From positions 1,302,001-1,366,000 of the forward strand of contig NZ_VCRO01000001.1 in assembly GCF_006007885.1 (NCBI RefSeq): a stretch of 64,000 bases of DNA, read 5' to 3'. How positions within the stretch are numbered: position 1 is the stretch's first letter; every line of letters starts with the position of its first letter. This stretch comes from Alteribacter natronophilus (lineage in GTDB: Bacteria; Bacillota; Bacilli; Bacillales; Salisediminibacteriaceae). This document shows, in pieces, positions 1 through 8,864 of the stretch. Below the pieces are notes generated by a model. The model searched no databases. It was not told where the DNA came from and saw only the letters and a list, made by a program, of their open reading frames with translations. The position numbers and the translations under genes are program-made.

Positions 1-1919
1 GACGGCAGTTTGCCTACATAAACCAGATCGTCAGCGAGGAAGACGAGTACGTTTCCCATTTACATCTACAGTCCATCGACAGTGAGGAGTCTGTCCAGTG
101 GACGTTCGGGAAGGAACGGGCCAGCTATCCCCGCTTTTCCCCGGACGGCAGATGGGTGGTTTTTGTTTCAAACCGTAAAGACAAGCCGCAGCTGTTCCTC
201 CTCTCCACATCCGGTGGCGAGGCCAGACAGCTCACTTCATTTAAAAATGGAGCCATGCAGCCTGCCTGGTCACCTGACAGCAGCCATATTCTCTTCACCA
301 CCTCCCTTGAAGAAGGGGAGGACCTGAACGAGAACAGTGATGATGAAGATAAGAAAAAGAACGGCAGTAAAGACTCTGAACCGCTTGTAGTGACTCGTTT
401 GAAATACAAGTCGGATGCCACAGGCTTTCTCGACGACACGTACAAACAGATCGGCCGCTATTCTCTTGAAAAGGACGAATCCGAACTTCTGACTGAAGGA
501 CCCCATCATCATGAACCAGGCGGATGGTCCCCTGACGGAAAACAGATTGCTTTTTCAGCCAATAAAAAAGAGGAAAGCGATTATCACATTATTTCGGATG
601 TTTTCCTGCTTGATGTGGAGTCGAAAAAGGAAACGTGCCTCACCGACGGGGAAGGCGTCTTTTCACTGCCGTCTTTCAGTCCTGACGGGAAGAAGCTCGC
701 CTATTTCGGTCACCGGAAGGAATACTCCGGAGCTACACACAGTAAGCTCTGGGTGACGGAGCTGGATTCCGGTGACACGGAATGCGTAACAGAGGACTGG
801 GATGTGAACCTTGGCGATTCGGCAATTGGAGATTTACGCTCCGGTCACCCGTCCCCGGGGCCTGTATGGAACGAGGAAGGAACCGCTGTTTATCTGACCG
901 CCAGTGTGTACGGGAATACGAATTTCTACAGGGTAAACCTTGACGGCAAAGTCGATGAACTGTTCACTGGCCGCCATCATGTATATGGATACAGTGTTTC
1001 ACCCCGGCACGGTAAAGCGCTCCTTGCTGTAAGCACGCCGGTAAATCCTGGAGATGTGGTGCTTCTCGATCTTGAATCAAACGAGCATCGCACGCTCACA
1101 GATGTTAACAGAAATTACCTGAATGAAGTCACTCTTTCCGAACCGGAGGAAGTGACATTCAAGGCCGATGACGGCTGGGATATTCACGGCTGGATTATGA
1201 AACCCCACGGATTTGAGGAAGGAAAGAAATATCCGACGATCCTTGAGATTCATGGCGGGCCCCATGCGATGTATGCGAACAGCTTTTTCCATGAGATGCA
1301 GTTTCTCGCTGCCTCCGGGTATGCTGTGCTCTACACAAACCCACGGGGTGGACACGGATACGGCCAGGAATTTGTAGACGCCTGCCGTGGTGATTACGGA
1401 GGCAGTGATTACACCGATCTTATGAGTGCCACAGACCAGGCGCTGGAAAAGTTCGATTTCATTGATAAAGACCGGCTCGGAGTTACGGGTGGAAGTTACG
1501 GCGGTTTCATGACGAACTGGATTGTCGCCCATACCGACCGTTTCAAGGCAGCCGCCACCCTCCGCTCCATTTCAAACTGGATTAGCTTTTACGGCGTAAG
1601 TGACATCGGATACTTCTTTACTGACTGGGAAATCGGGGCCGATCTCATGAGCGACCCGGATAAGATGTGGGAGCACTCTCCCTTGAAATACGTAAAAAAT
1701 ATCAATACGCCCCTCCTCATTCTTCATGGGGAACGGGACTTCCGCTGTCCGGTTGAACAGGCAGAGCAGCTGTTCGTGGCCCTTAAACACCAGAAGAAGG
1801 AGACGCGGTTTGTACGTTTCCCGGGTGCCAACCACGAGCTGTCAAGGAGCGGTCTGCCAAAACTCCGCTACGCACGCCTGAAGGAACTGGAGAACTGGTT
1901 TGAACAGTATCTGAAGTAA
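1..1919 (+). CDS. S9 family (prolyl oligopeptidase-type) peptidase, 5' end outside window
   Basis: Serine peptidase of the dipeptidyl/acylaminoacyl peptidase type, expected to cleave short peptides in the cytoplasm. The frame is open to the window edge, so the N-terminus is missing; the first ATG seen (156) is internal. About 639 residues are visible. The first two thirds carry WD40-like propeller blades with repeated SPDG motifs (for example SFSPDGKKLAYFG). The last third is an alpha/beta hydrolase with the nucleophile elbow GGSYGG, the acid in HGERDF and the catalytic His in GANHEL. It ends 35 bases upstream of a dispersed repeat and a bidirectional terminator. The family is clear; the substrate is not. 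Confidence 0.93.
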   Translation, partial: RQFAYINQIVSEEDEYVSHLHLQSIDSEESVQWTFGKERASYPRFSPDGRWVVFVSNRKDKPQLFLLSTSGGEARQLTSFKNGAMQPAWSPDSSHILFTTSLEEGEDLNENSDDEDKKKNGSKDSEPLVVTRLKYKSDATGFLDDTYKQIGRYSLEKDESELLTEGPHHHEPGGWSPDGKQIAFSANKKEESDYHIISDVFLLDVESKKETCLTDGEGVFSLPSFSPDGKKLAYFGHRKEYSGATHSKLWVTELDSGDTECVTEDWDVNLGDSAIGDLRSGHPSPGPVWNEEGTAVYLTASVYGNTNFYRVNLDGKVDELFTGRHHVYGYSVSPRHGKALLAVSTPVNPGDVVLLDLESNEHRTLTDVNRNYLNEVTLSEPEEVTFKADDGWDIHGWIMKPHGFEEGKKYPTILEIHGGPHAMYANSFFHEMQFLAASGYAVLYTNPRGGHGYGQEFVDACRGDYGGSDYTDLMSATDQALEKFDFIDKDRLGVTGGSYGGFMTNWIVAHTDRFKAAATLRSISNWISFYGVSDIGYFFTDWEIGADLMSDPDKMWEHSPLKYVKNINTPLLILHGERDFRCPVEQAEQLFVALKHQKKETRFVRFPGANHELSRSGLPKLRYARLKELENWFEQYLK

Positions 1920-1923
1920 TTTT

Positions 1924-2145
1924 TAATTAGTAGAGCGGAACGTAAGGCGGCGTCTCCTGCGGGAAGAGCAGGAGCAGAAGACCCCGCAGGGACGAGCGTT
2001 TACATCGTGAGTTCGCTTCGAGCTGCTTCGACGCAGAAGCTTCGGAGCGTTACGGGCAGAGGAAGAAGCACGAAAACTACTCTGCCGGCTGAAGCCCTGC
2101 CCGCGGAAAGCGTCCGCCTGCAGTGGAACTTTAAAGTTTCTTAAA
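1924..2145 (-). repeat. GC-rich dispersed repeat, family 1 core (inverted copy)
   Basis: Read on the minus strand, this stretch carries the same core as the copies near 9.85 and 62.2 kb: a block beginning GCAGGCGGACGCTTTCCGCG, a central block with CCTGCGGGGTCTTC, and a closing block with CCCGCAGGAG. The outer blocks are mutually complementary, so the unit could fold into a long hairpin. The AAAGATTGTT terminal repeat seen in the other copies is not recognisable here. No plausible gene lies in it. Confidence 0.7.
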
Positions 2146-2151
2146 TCAAAC

Positions 2152-2186
2152 AAAAACAGCGGCCCTTGCGGGAACCGCTGTTTTTG
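2152..2186. terminator. Bidirectional terminator between the peptidase and the HPr-like gene
   Basis: AACAGCGG and CCGCTGTT arms are flanked by an A-run on one side and a T-run on the other, so it can end both the plus-strand peptidase and the minus-strand HPr-like gene. Confidence 0.88.
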
Positions 2187-2197
2187 CGTTTCGTTCG

Positions 2198-2446
2198 TTA
2201 TTCTGCTCTGGAGAATTTTCCTGTTTCCAGCAGGTCGTCGATGAAACCTGTCTCAGTTTCACCGTCAAAAGTAAATTCAATTTCCTGGCCGGGCTGCAGA
2301 GACAAGGCGAGTACGCCAAGCAGGCTTTTCGCATCCACCACCCAGTGTTCCTTTTTTATCATGATGGTGGACGGATATTTTGATGCCGTATTGACGAATG
2401 TGCTGGCTGTTTCCGCAAAAATCGGTTTGTTAACGACTAACTTCAT
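2198..2446 (-). CDS. HPr-like domain protein lacking the phosphorylatable histidine
   Basis: An 82-residue protein with the HPr fold pattern. The segment VVDAKSLLGVLAL aligns with the Ser46 region of HPr/Crh (KSIMGVMSL), so the HPr-kinase-type serine is kept. The PTS active-site region (GIHARPA in HPr) reads PIFAETA, so the His15 phosphorylation site is absent. That rules out PTS phosphotransfer and suggests a regulatory, Crh-like role, which is inference. The start is an ATG preceded by AGGAGGCGAAGAAG. It is divergent from the Nudix gene, with about 145 bases of shared promoter region. It could instead be a structural relic with another ligand. Confidence 0.75.
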   Translation of the reverse strand: MKLVVNKPIFAETASTFVNTASKYPSTIMIKKEHWVVDAKSLLGVLALSLQPGQEIEFTFDGETETGFIDDLLETGKFSRAE

Positions 2447-2591
2447 CTTCTTCGCCTCCTCTCACATTAGTTTTATTATAATGAGTTTCCATGTGACTGG
2501 CAACGGATTTTTTCGTGCTCATTATTCTCTGTTTTTCCTTCGTTCTGGTAAACTGAAACTTAAACAGCTTGCAGTAAAGGAGACGGTCACA

Positions 2592-3218
2592 GTGAAACAG
2601 CCTTCAGACACAGATCTTTACCGGTACTTTAACAGCAGGAAAGCAGGACTGCTTGATGAAGAGCAGTACCGCTCTTTTGCCATCTTTGTTCCTCTCATTT
2701 ATAAAGAAGACGGTCCGCACCTTCTTTTTCAGGTGCGCGGGAAAAAAATTCGTCAGCCTGGGGAAATCTGTTTTCCCGGCGGCAGGGTCGATCCCGGTGA
2801 CAAATCAGCCGAAGCAGCAGCAGTCCGGGAACTGATCGAGGAAATCGGCGTAAAAAACACCGAGGTTACGGTTTACGCCCAGCTCGACTACATGATCACT
2901 CCGTACAAATTCAATATTTATCCGTTTCTTGGTGAGATCTCATCCGAAGCTGAAATGAATCTGAACAGGGCGGAGGTTCAGGAAGTGTTTACCGTCCCTG
3001 TAAAGGCCCTTCTGAAAATGGAGCCGAGCACATACAACATTTACCACGAAGTTCAGCCTGAAGAAACGTTTCCATATCATTTAATCCCCGGCGGCAGGGA
3101 TTATGACTGGCGCACCGGGGTAGTTCATGAGCATTTTTACGAGTACGAGGGGCGGGTCATATGGGGTTTGACGGCAAGAATTTTAAAGCACGTCCTTCAT
3201 CTGCTTTCGTCACGCTGA
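2592..3218 (+). CDS. Nudix hydrolase, CoA pyrophosphatase type
   Basis: About 208 residues, expected to hydrolyse CoA or its derivatives to phosphopantetheine and 3',5'-ADP using Mg2+. The UPF0035-type signature LLFQVRGKKIRQPGEICFPG is followed by the Nudix helix AAAVRELIEEIG, as in NudL-type CoA diphosphatases. The frame is open far upstream (to 2166) across the HPr-like gene, but the likely start is GTG 2592, preceded by AAAGGAG at nine bases. The 3' end overlaps the convergent MFS gene by 22 bases. Family assignment is firm; CoA specificity rests on the signature. Confidence 0.85.
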   Translation: MKQPSDTDLYRYFNSRKAGLLDEEQYRSFAIFVPLIYKEDGPHLLFQVRGKKIRQPGEICFPGGRVDPGDKSAEAAAVRELIEEIGVKNTEVTVYAQLDYMITPYKFNIYPFLGEISSEAEMNLNRAEVQEVFTVPVKALLKMEPSTYNIYHEVQPEETFPYHLIPGGRDYDWRTGVVHEHFYEYEGRVIWGLTARILKHVLHLLSSR

Positions 3219-4711
3219 TCGCCTGATCCTTTGGAAACATCCCCGTTCGGAAGACTGATGATGAGAATGATACTGATAACGGCCATTATAAACACCCCTG
3301 TATACACGCTGTTAAGCGCCTCCGAAATTCCGCCTGCCAGTACAGCCAGTTCCGATTCAGTAAACCGGCTGCGCTGAACAGGGTCTAGGAGCAGATTGGC
3401 AACATCAAGCGTCCGCGGGAGATCCAGATCTGCGCCCTCCGTTCTGAGATATGCTGCCAGCCGGTTGTTCAGGATGCCCCCGAGCATCGCCACTCCAAGT
3501 GCACTTCCAAGAAGCCGCATAAACATATTGGAGGCTGTCGCCACCCCCCTGAGGTTCCAGACCACCTGACTCTGTATGGAAACAATAAACGTTGTTGTCG
3601 TAAAGCCCATACCGCCTCCGATGAAAAAGGATGCTGCACCCGCCCACAGCGGGTGCTGGACCTGGGGCAGGAAGGTAAACATGGCTGCTCCGGTTAAAAG
3701 ACTGGCAGCGCCGATCATGGCGGTTTTTTTAGCGCCAAGAGGTACAAGCCAACGTCCGGCAAGGGTGGATGAAATCGGCCAGCCCACACTCATGGCGGTG
3801 AGCGTAAAACCTGCCACCATCGCCGACTCTCCTAAAACAATCTGAACATAGGTGGGCAGATAGCTGGATACCCCAATCAGGACCGCTCCAAGGGTTAGAG
3901 AAGCCACGTTGGCAGTGGCGATGAGCCTGTTATTCCATATCGTAAGGGACATAACCGGGTCTGCTGCCCGCTTTTCCTGTAGGATAAACAGCAGTAAGGA
4001 GACAAGAAACAGACCAGTCAGTCCTATAATCTCAGGCCCGGTCCAATCCCATACCGTGCCTCCCTGGATGAAAACGATCATCAGGGCCGTTACACCGGTC
4101 AGAAGAATGGCTGTCCCTGCATAGTCGATCGGCTTTTTCCGTTTCTCAACGTCTTCTTTCAGGAAAAGTGCCACACCGGTGACAGCAAGTATACCAATGG
4201 GGATGTTAATCCAGAACACCCACTGCCAGTGAGCAAACTGCAGAATCAGACCGCCGATCACGGGGCCAAGAACAGCTGAAATTCCCCACACACTGGCAAG
4301 GTACCCCTGTATTTTTGCCCGCTCCTCACGGGTATAAATATCTCCTACAATCGTGGTTGCTATCGGCTGAACAGCTCCTGCACCCAGCCCTTGAAGGACA
4401 CGGAAGGCGATGAGCCACTCGATGGACGGGGCAAATCCGCAAAGAATCGATCCGGCAAGGAAAAGGGTAACTCCTGCAGCAAATACCCTCTTTCTTCCGA
4501 ACATGTCGGAAAGTTTGCCGTAGATGGGTATAGTAACAACCTGCATAAGCAAGTAGGTTGAAAACACCCAGCTGAACAGCGAAAATCCACCGAGATCGGC
4601 TACGATACTCGGCATCGCTGTTGATACAATTGTTGCCTCCACTGCTGCCATAAACATGGCGAGCATCACACAAGCCAGTACCAAAGGTCTTTTGTTCTTA
4701 TTCCCTGTCAC
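3197..4711 (-). CDS. MFS drug:H+ antiporter, DHA2 (EmrB/QacA) family
   Basis: A 504-residue membrane protein with the 14 hydrophobic segments typical of DHA2 pumps, expected in the cytoplasmic membrane to export drugs or other amphiphiles in exchange for protons. Visible motifs are ATIVSTAMPSI in helix 1, motif A (GKLSDMFGRKR) after helix 2, and motif C-like WGISAVLGPVIGG in helix 5. The start is GTG 4711 after a GGGGGA purine tract. It is convergent with the Nudix gene with no terminator between them. It stands alone, and its substrate cannot be read from sequence. Confidence 0.88.
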   Translation of the reverse strand: MTGNKNKRPLVLACVMLAMFMAAVEATIVSTAMPSIVADLGGFSLFSWVFSTYLLMQVVTIPIYGKLSDMFGRKRVFAAGVTLFLAGSILCGFAPSIEWLIAFRVLQGLGAGAVQPIATTIVGDIYTREERAKIQGYLASVWGISAVLGPVIGGLILQFAHWQWVFWINIPIGILAVTGVALFLKEDVEKRKKPIDYAGTAILLTGVTALMIVFIQGGTVWDWTGPEIIGLTGLFLVSLLLFILQEKRAADPVMSLTIWNNRLIATANVASLTLGAVLIGVSSYLPTYVQIVLGESAMVAGFTLTAMSVGWPISSTLAGRWLVPLGAKKTAMIGAASLLTGAAMFTFLPQVQHPLWAGAASFFIGGGMGFTTTTFIVSIQSQVVWNLRGVATASNMFMRLLGSALGVAMLGGILNNRLAAYLRTEGADLDLPRTLDVANLLLDPVQRSRFTESELAVLAGGISEALNSVYTGVFIMAVISIILIISLPNGDVSKGSGDQRDESR

Positions 4712-4838
4712 TCCCGCTTCCCCCTCAATGTCCGCTCAAATTTACTGGCCACTCCCGGTCCTTTTCGTATGTCTAAGTAAAAGTATACCATCTATCCGCC
4801 AGGTAAAAGAGATGGCCTAATGCAGCGGACGCAGGCAC

Positions 4839-4870
4839 AAAAAAGCGGATGCCCGCATTAGGACATCCGT
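4839..4870 (-). terminator. Terminator of the yrhC-like gene
   Basis: On the minus strand an ACGGATG/CATCCG hairpin is followed by CTTTTTTG, just downstream of the stop at 4893. Confidence 0.8.
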
Positions 4871-4892
4871 TGTACTTATTTATATTACACTA

Positions 4893-5132
4893 TTATGCTT
4901 CACCTTCATTAAGCTTCTTCTGATTAAACATTGCAATTCTATGAAAAACAACGGCCAGAACCAGAACGGCCATGTTCATAACTACATAGAGGGGCTGGCT
5001 TTCTGTCGCCAGTGCTTCTGTCGGGAGGAGAAGCCCGATAAACATGAATATGCTTAAGCTCAGAAGTACGAATGCATAGCGCTTATAATCAGTTACTTTT
5101 TCCTTAAGTGCTTTCATCTGCTTTTCTGCCAT
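4893..5132 (-). CDS. yrhC: YrhC-like small membrane protein
   Basis: A 79-residue protein with a charged N-terminus (KQMKALKEKVTDYKRY), two hydrophobic segments at about residues 18-39 and 48-65, and a short charged tail. Size, layout and position near mtnN fit YrhC, which in B. subtilis follows mtnN-mccA-mccB. Here mccA and mccB are absent and an unknown membrane gene lies in between. No biochemical function is established for the family. It ends at a terminator. The name rests on synteny plus general resemblance. Confidence 0.6.
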   Translation of the reverse strand: MAEKQMKALKEKVTDYKRYAFVLLSLSIFMFIGLLLPTEALATESQPLYVVMNMAVLVLAVVFHRIAMFNQKKLNEGEA

Positions 5133-5290
5133 CGATGCTCACCTCTCTCGTTGTCTCTGAAAACAGTATAACATGGGAGAGACCTGAGGCGGGGTGGCAA
5201 TTCGCACCAGCTGTTGGCAGATGCACCCTGAACCCTTACCGCGAAGCTCAGTTATGGTTTGACTTATAAGCTAACCTAATCATATATTTC

Positions 5291-5872
5291 TTACTTGGCG
5301 GTAATCGGCCAAGTGTGGGATTCGAGCACCTGCTGAAGGCTTGTGCGAAGGGCGTGGTTACGACGGTCATTCACGATGGAGATGCTTCCCGAGTCTGTAT
5401 AAAACGTATATTTCGTCCGGGGGCCGTCTGCGCGGAAGATTTCCTCGGTTTCAGCGTGGGTGATGTCGCTATAAGGGAAAGTGTCAGCGGTAAGAGAGAA
5501 AATGGGACTTTCGACAAAAGCGTCTTCTGTAATCGTTTGATAATGAAAAACCGACAGCGCAATCAAAATACCAATAACGAACACGCCCGCACTGTGAAGA
5601 ATAACGGAAAAACGAAACCAGTAAAAATTTGTGATGCAGATGATCGTTGCGGACAAACCAAAACAGATTACGGCCAAACCAATCAAAGCCCCTCCAAAGT
5701 ACAGATACGCTTCCCGCGGACGCACGAGAGCCCAGACAGCCTCGTTTAGGAACAGCGCATCCTGCACGTACATAAGGGTAACGATGGGGACAAACAGAGA
5801 GGCAATGATCGTGAGTACCCCGAATGCAATTAAGAATGGCGCAATGTGATCGGATTCAAACAAACGACGCAA
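5291..5872 (-). CDS. Unknown membrane protein with a soluble C-terminal domain
   Basis: I do not recognise this gene. About 193 residues: three or four hydrophobic segments in the first 110 residues (near 8-32, 50-75, 82-105), then a soluble tail of about 85 residues containing FYTDSGSISIVNDRR. The likely start is TTG 5872, eight bases after AGGAGG; a GTG at 5881 overlaps that site. It lies between a possible gene remnant (5900-6116) and yrhC, where B. subtilis has mccA-mccB, so it is probably lineage-specific. A membrane sensor or accessory role is conceivable, but nothing in the sequence shows it. Confidence 0.7.
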   Translation of the reverse strand: MRRLFESDHIAPFLIAFGVLTIIASLFVPIVTLMYVQDALFLNEAVWALVRPREAYLYFGGALIGLAVICFGLSATIICITNFYWFRFSVILHSAGVFVIGILIALSVFHYQTITEDAFVESPIFSLTADTFPYSDITHAETEEIFRADGPRTKYTFYTDSGSISIVNDRRNHALRTSLQQVLESHTWPITAK

Positions 5873-5899
5873 GCAAAACACCTCCTGGCGGAAATATTA

Positions 5900-6116
5900 T
5901 TATTCCTTACGGACTTTCAGCAGCTCGGCCTCAAACCGACCATCGCTGTCATGAAAAATATCATTTAGGGCCTCCCTATGCAGGTTAGGCTCATGTTAAT
6001 TATAATTGTATTCTCCAGAATAAGGTAGATTCCTTCACAATAGCTAAGGGGAAAACCTTCAAAGTCCCGATATAACAGGAGGTGGTCGTGACGTTCGGGC
6101 TCAATTGAGCACATTT
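5900..6116 (-). pseudogene. Possible frameshifted small gene or gene remnant
   Basis: Two consecutive minus-strand reading frames give protein-like sequence. The first runs from ATG 6116 and includes LLLYRDFEGFPLSYCEGIYL and then ILENTIII. The second includes REALNDIFHDSDGRFEAELL and ends KVRKE at a TAA (5902-5900). One missing base in the AT-rich stretch near 6000 would join them into about 75 residues. The ATG has no good ribosome-binding site and an in-frame TAA lies just upstream. I cannot name a family. It sits just after the mtnN terminator and 27 bases before the unknown membrane gene. Confidence 0.35.
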
Positions 6117-6130
6117 CTGCTTATTTCCCG

Positions 6131-6171
6131 AAAAAAACCACCCGCTCCGGTATTCCCGGGAGCGGGTGGTT
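6131..6171 (-). terminator. Terminator of mtnN
   Basis: Strong 11-bp GC-rich hairpin (CCACCCGCTCC/GGAGCGGGTGG) followed on the minus strand by seven T residues. Confidence 0.93.
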
Positions 6172-6185
6172 TGCATTATAAGCAT

Positions 6186-6887
6186 CTATTGCTGTCTGCG
6201 CAGTTCCTCGAGCATAAGCAGAACATGACGGGCGGAGTTAACCGACGCCGTTTCAAGAAATTCGTCATATGAAATTTTTGCGTCTTTTCCGGCTATATCA
6301 GAAAGTGAGCGAATGATTACGAACGGGCACTGAAACTGGTGGCATACCTGGGCAATCGCCCCTGCTTCCATTTCGGAACAGTAGGGATCCTTAAATCGTT
6401 TCCGGATCTGTTCCACCCGTTCATGATCACTCATAAACGAATCACCGGAAATGATCAGGCCCGGCACTGCACGGACACCGACTTCCTCGGCACACCGCTT
6501 GGCGATTGTGATAAGTTCCTCGTTCGGCTCGTAGGAAGCCGGCATCCGCGGCACCTGACCGAATTCATACCCGAATACAGTTGCATCCACATCGTTGTAG
6601 CGCACCTCTGTCGAAATAACCACATCGCCGACCGCAAGCTCACTGTGAAAGCCTCCTGCCGAGCCTGTATTAATAATCGCATCAGGATGATAAAGCTGGT
6701 TAATCAGCGTTGTGCTGATTGCCGCGTTCACTTTTCCGATTCCCGATTTGGCAAGCACGACTTCCACTCCCTGAAGTTTCCCGAAAAAGAACTCACAGCC
6801 TGCAATTACCTGTTCGTCTCTTACGTTCATTTTTTTCTTCAGCAGCTCTACTTCCTCTTCCATCGCACCGATAATTCCTACTGTCAT
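6186..6887 (-). CDS. mtnN: 5'-methylthioadenosine/S-adenosylhomocysteine nucleosidase
   Basis: A 233-residue cytosolic enzyme that cleaves adenine from methylthioadenosine and S-adenosylhomocysteine in methionine salvage and SAM recycling. Family hallmarks are the N-terminal [13 protein letters not shown] with the catalytic-type glutamate, [21 protein letters not shown], the ribose-binding [11 protein letters not shown] and [10 protein letters not shown] with the purine-contacting Asp. Its length is normal for the family. It is followed by its own strong terminator. In B. subtilis the neighbours are yrrT upstream and mccAB downstream; neither is present here. Confidence 0.96.
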   Translation of the reverse strand: MTVGIIGAMEEEVELLKKKMNVRDEQVIAGCEFFFGKLQGVEVVLAKSGIGKVNAAISTTLINQLYHPDAIINTGSAGGFHSELAVGDVVISTEVRYNDVDATVFGYEFGQVPRMPASYEPNEELITIAKRCAEEVGVRAVPGLIISGDSFMSDHERVEQIRKRFKDPYCSEMEAGAIAQVCHQFQCPFVIIRSLSDIAGKDAKISYDEFLETASVNSARHVLLMLEELRRQQ

Positions 6888-7042
6888 AATGGGATGTCCT
6901 TTCTCTCCGGAAATTGCACGTACTGTCCGGTGTCAAAAAAGATGCCGTTCTGTTAAAAACAGCACCTTTAAATCACCTGCCCGCGCCTTCTTATTGGGTC
7001 ACTTTTTTTATCATAGCCGATCACGAAAGTTCGGACAAGCTT

Positions 7043-8455
7043 TTATTTCCGGCCAAAGTACAGAAGACCAAACAGCAGCCAGAACAGTGTTACAACTGAA
7101 GCAAGTATAAGAACGGCAACCGGACCGAACTGGAAAATGAGCGGAAGTGATGCAGCGGTAAACAGTCCGCCTCCCACAAACGGTTCAAATAAAATCTGTT
7201 TGTATCCGAAACCTTCAAGAGCCGGAGTCCGGTTATCCGGGTCCGCCACTTTCATCAGCAGAAGTCCGGTCGCAGTGATCCCCGTCGCCTGACCAAAATC
7301 CCCGATTCCACGTTCGAACCAGTAGGTCGGAATCATTTTCGGTGCAAGGAAGATAAAGGCCAGAACGTTCCAGACAACACCTGCAACAGCAAGAGTGGCA
7401 AAAGCAGCGAAGTTTTCTCCAATTACAGTAAGGGAAACCGTCGCCAGCGCACTTACAATCAGAATATCAAGAGAAAACCCGCTGATCCGGTTGATCATTT
7501 TACGGTCGATCAGCCTGAAACGGTCATACTTATCCGAGATCAGCTGGGTAATGATGCCTCCGACCATCGCAAGCGGGAACAGTGGCACATAGATCATCAG
7601 ATACGTATCCGTCAGCGGTCCCCACGTAAGAGCTTCCAGAAGAATCAGCCCTTCCAGAAGAAAGAAGCCGATCAGAATCGCAATTCCGACATAAGCGATA
7701 TGCAGCGACAAAGGTTCAATGGATTCCGGACGAGTTGTCATTTCACCGGCACTGTCACGGTTTTCAAGTTCCACGATGCCGTTTCTTCCTTCACTTGAAA
7801 GACCCTGACGCTCGCCGCCGATTTCTTTCGCACGTCCTGTGCGCGCTCCCCAGTTAATGAGGATAATACCGACAATCACCCCTGTCAGAATACCGATGGT
7901 GGCAAGACCGATCGCAAGGTCAGCCCCTTCTTCAAAACCAAGTTCACTGAACGTGGGGCTGAGTCCGGCAGCTGTTCCGTGGCCGCCGACAAAACTGATT
8001 TCAATCAGCGCACCGGCCATCGGATTTACCCCGAAAACCGGAGCAAGAAAAAAGATAGCCAGCAGAAGTCCGACAACGTACTGACCCCAGGATACCATCT
8101 GCCCCATTGCCACCTGCGGTCCACCGATAATCCAGACTTTCCTGAGACTCGGCAGTGTTTTTCCAAGAAAGAGTGAAGCAAATACAATGTTAATAAACAG
8201 GCCCGGAAGTTCTGCCCAGACTGCTACTACTTCCTCCGGTATAAATCCATCTGTAAGGAAAAAATCATCACTGGCAAAAATCCCTGCGATCCTCCCGAGA
8301 ATTTCAGGTCCGAAAAACAGAGCAAGCAGCCCTGCGATGATCGATGAGGGCAGAAACAGTTTCTGAAGCAGTGGTGAAAAAACGCGGATCCATTTTCCTA
8401 TCACGATAAATAAACCAAGAATAATAAACGCCAGCCCTACCATTTCTGGTGACAC
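7043..8455 (-). CDS. Sodium/glutamate symporter-type transporter (GltS/ESS family)
   Basis: About 470 residues in ten or more hydrophobic segments arranged as two repeats, each with a signature typical of GltS-type Na+:glutamate symporters: LFLPSSIIAGLLAL near the N-terminus and FVGGHGTAAGLSP near residue 160. A hydrophilic loop around residues 225-255 separates the halves. It should import an acidic amino acid with Na+ across the cytoplasmic membrane. The frame opens at TTG 8488, but GTG 8455 is six bases after GGGAGGG and is the better start. This gene occupies the place of yrrT next to mtnN, so the local order is rearranged. Substrate specificity is inferred. Confidence 0.87.
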   Translation of the reverse strand: MSPEMVGLAFIILGLFIVIGKWIRVFSPLLQKLFLPSSIIAGLLALFFGPEILGRIAGIFASDDFFLTDGFIPEEVVAVWAELPGLFINIVFASLFLGKTLPSLRKVWIIGGPQVAMGQMVSWGQYVVGLLLAIFFLAPVFGVNPMAGALIEISFVGGHGTAAGLSPTFSELGFEEGADLAIGLATIGILTGVIVGIILINWGARTGRAKEIGGERQGLSSEGRNGIVELENRDSAGEMTTRPESIEPLSLHIAYVGIAILIGFFLLEGLILLEALTWGPLTDTYLMIYVPLFPLAMVGGIITQLISDKYDRFRLIDRKMINRISGFSLDILIVSALATVSLTVIGENFAAFATLAVAGVVWNVLAFIFLAPKMIPTYWFERGIGDFGQATGITATGLLLMKVADPDNRTPALEGFGYKQILFEPFVGGGLFTAASLPLIFQFGPVAVLILASVVTLFWLLFGLLYFGRK

Positions 8456-8620
8456 AGCAATCCCTCCCGCGAGAAATAGAAACGACAAATATTTATAGTG
8501 TATTGAGTCTATTGGTTTATACTGATGCAGTTATTTTAAGGGACGTCCCTGCGCTTGTTCATTTGAGATGTTTTTTAGTATGCTTAATAAGCAGAAATCT
8601 AAGTAAGGAGTTTTTAAACC

Positions 8621-8827
8621 ATGATTCTTCACACAGACAGCCTGAAAGATAAAGTTGAGTTCTTTGAAGCCGCCTCAATGGCAAAGCTTGAAGAGCAGAT
8701 CCAGCGGAAAATTGATGACAACCAGGCGCTGATGCTCGGCGTTCACCATGTATCACATCAGGTTACAGTGACGGATAAGGGGCAGCGGATTTACACTGCA
8801 GTTGTTCACTTTAAGCTCGATAAATGA
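8621..8827 (+). CDS. yrzA: YrzA-like DUF2536 family small protein
   Basis: A 68-residue soluble protein: a KDKVEFFEAASMAKLEEQI helix followed by a strand-rich half with LGVHHVSHQVTVTDKGQRIY and AVVHFK. This pattern fits DUF2536 (YrzA), a Bacillaceae-specific family of unknown function. The ATG follows TAAGGAG at a normal distance. It faces yrrS across a shared terminator, and its plus-strand orientation opposes all nearby genes. The family is assigned from memory, hence moderate confidence. Confidence 0.65.
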   Translation: MILHTDSLKDKVEFFEAASMAKLEEQIQRKIDDNQALMLGVHHVSHQVTVTDKGQRIYTAVVHFKLDK

Positions 8828-8864
8828 CAGGTTTATAGTTCCGTGCTTCCCGCAATTGAAAGAA

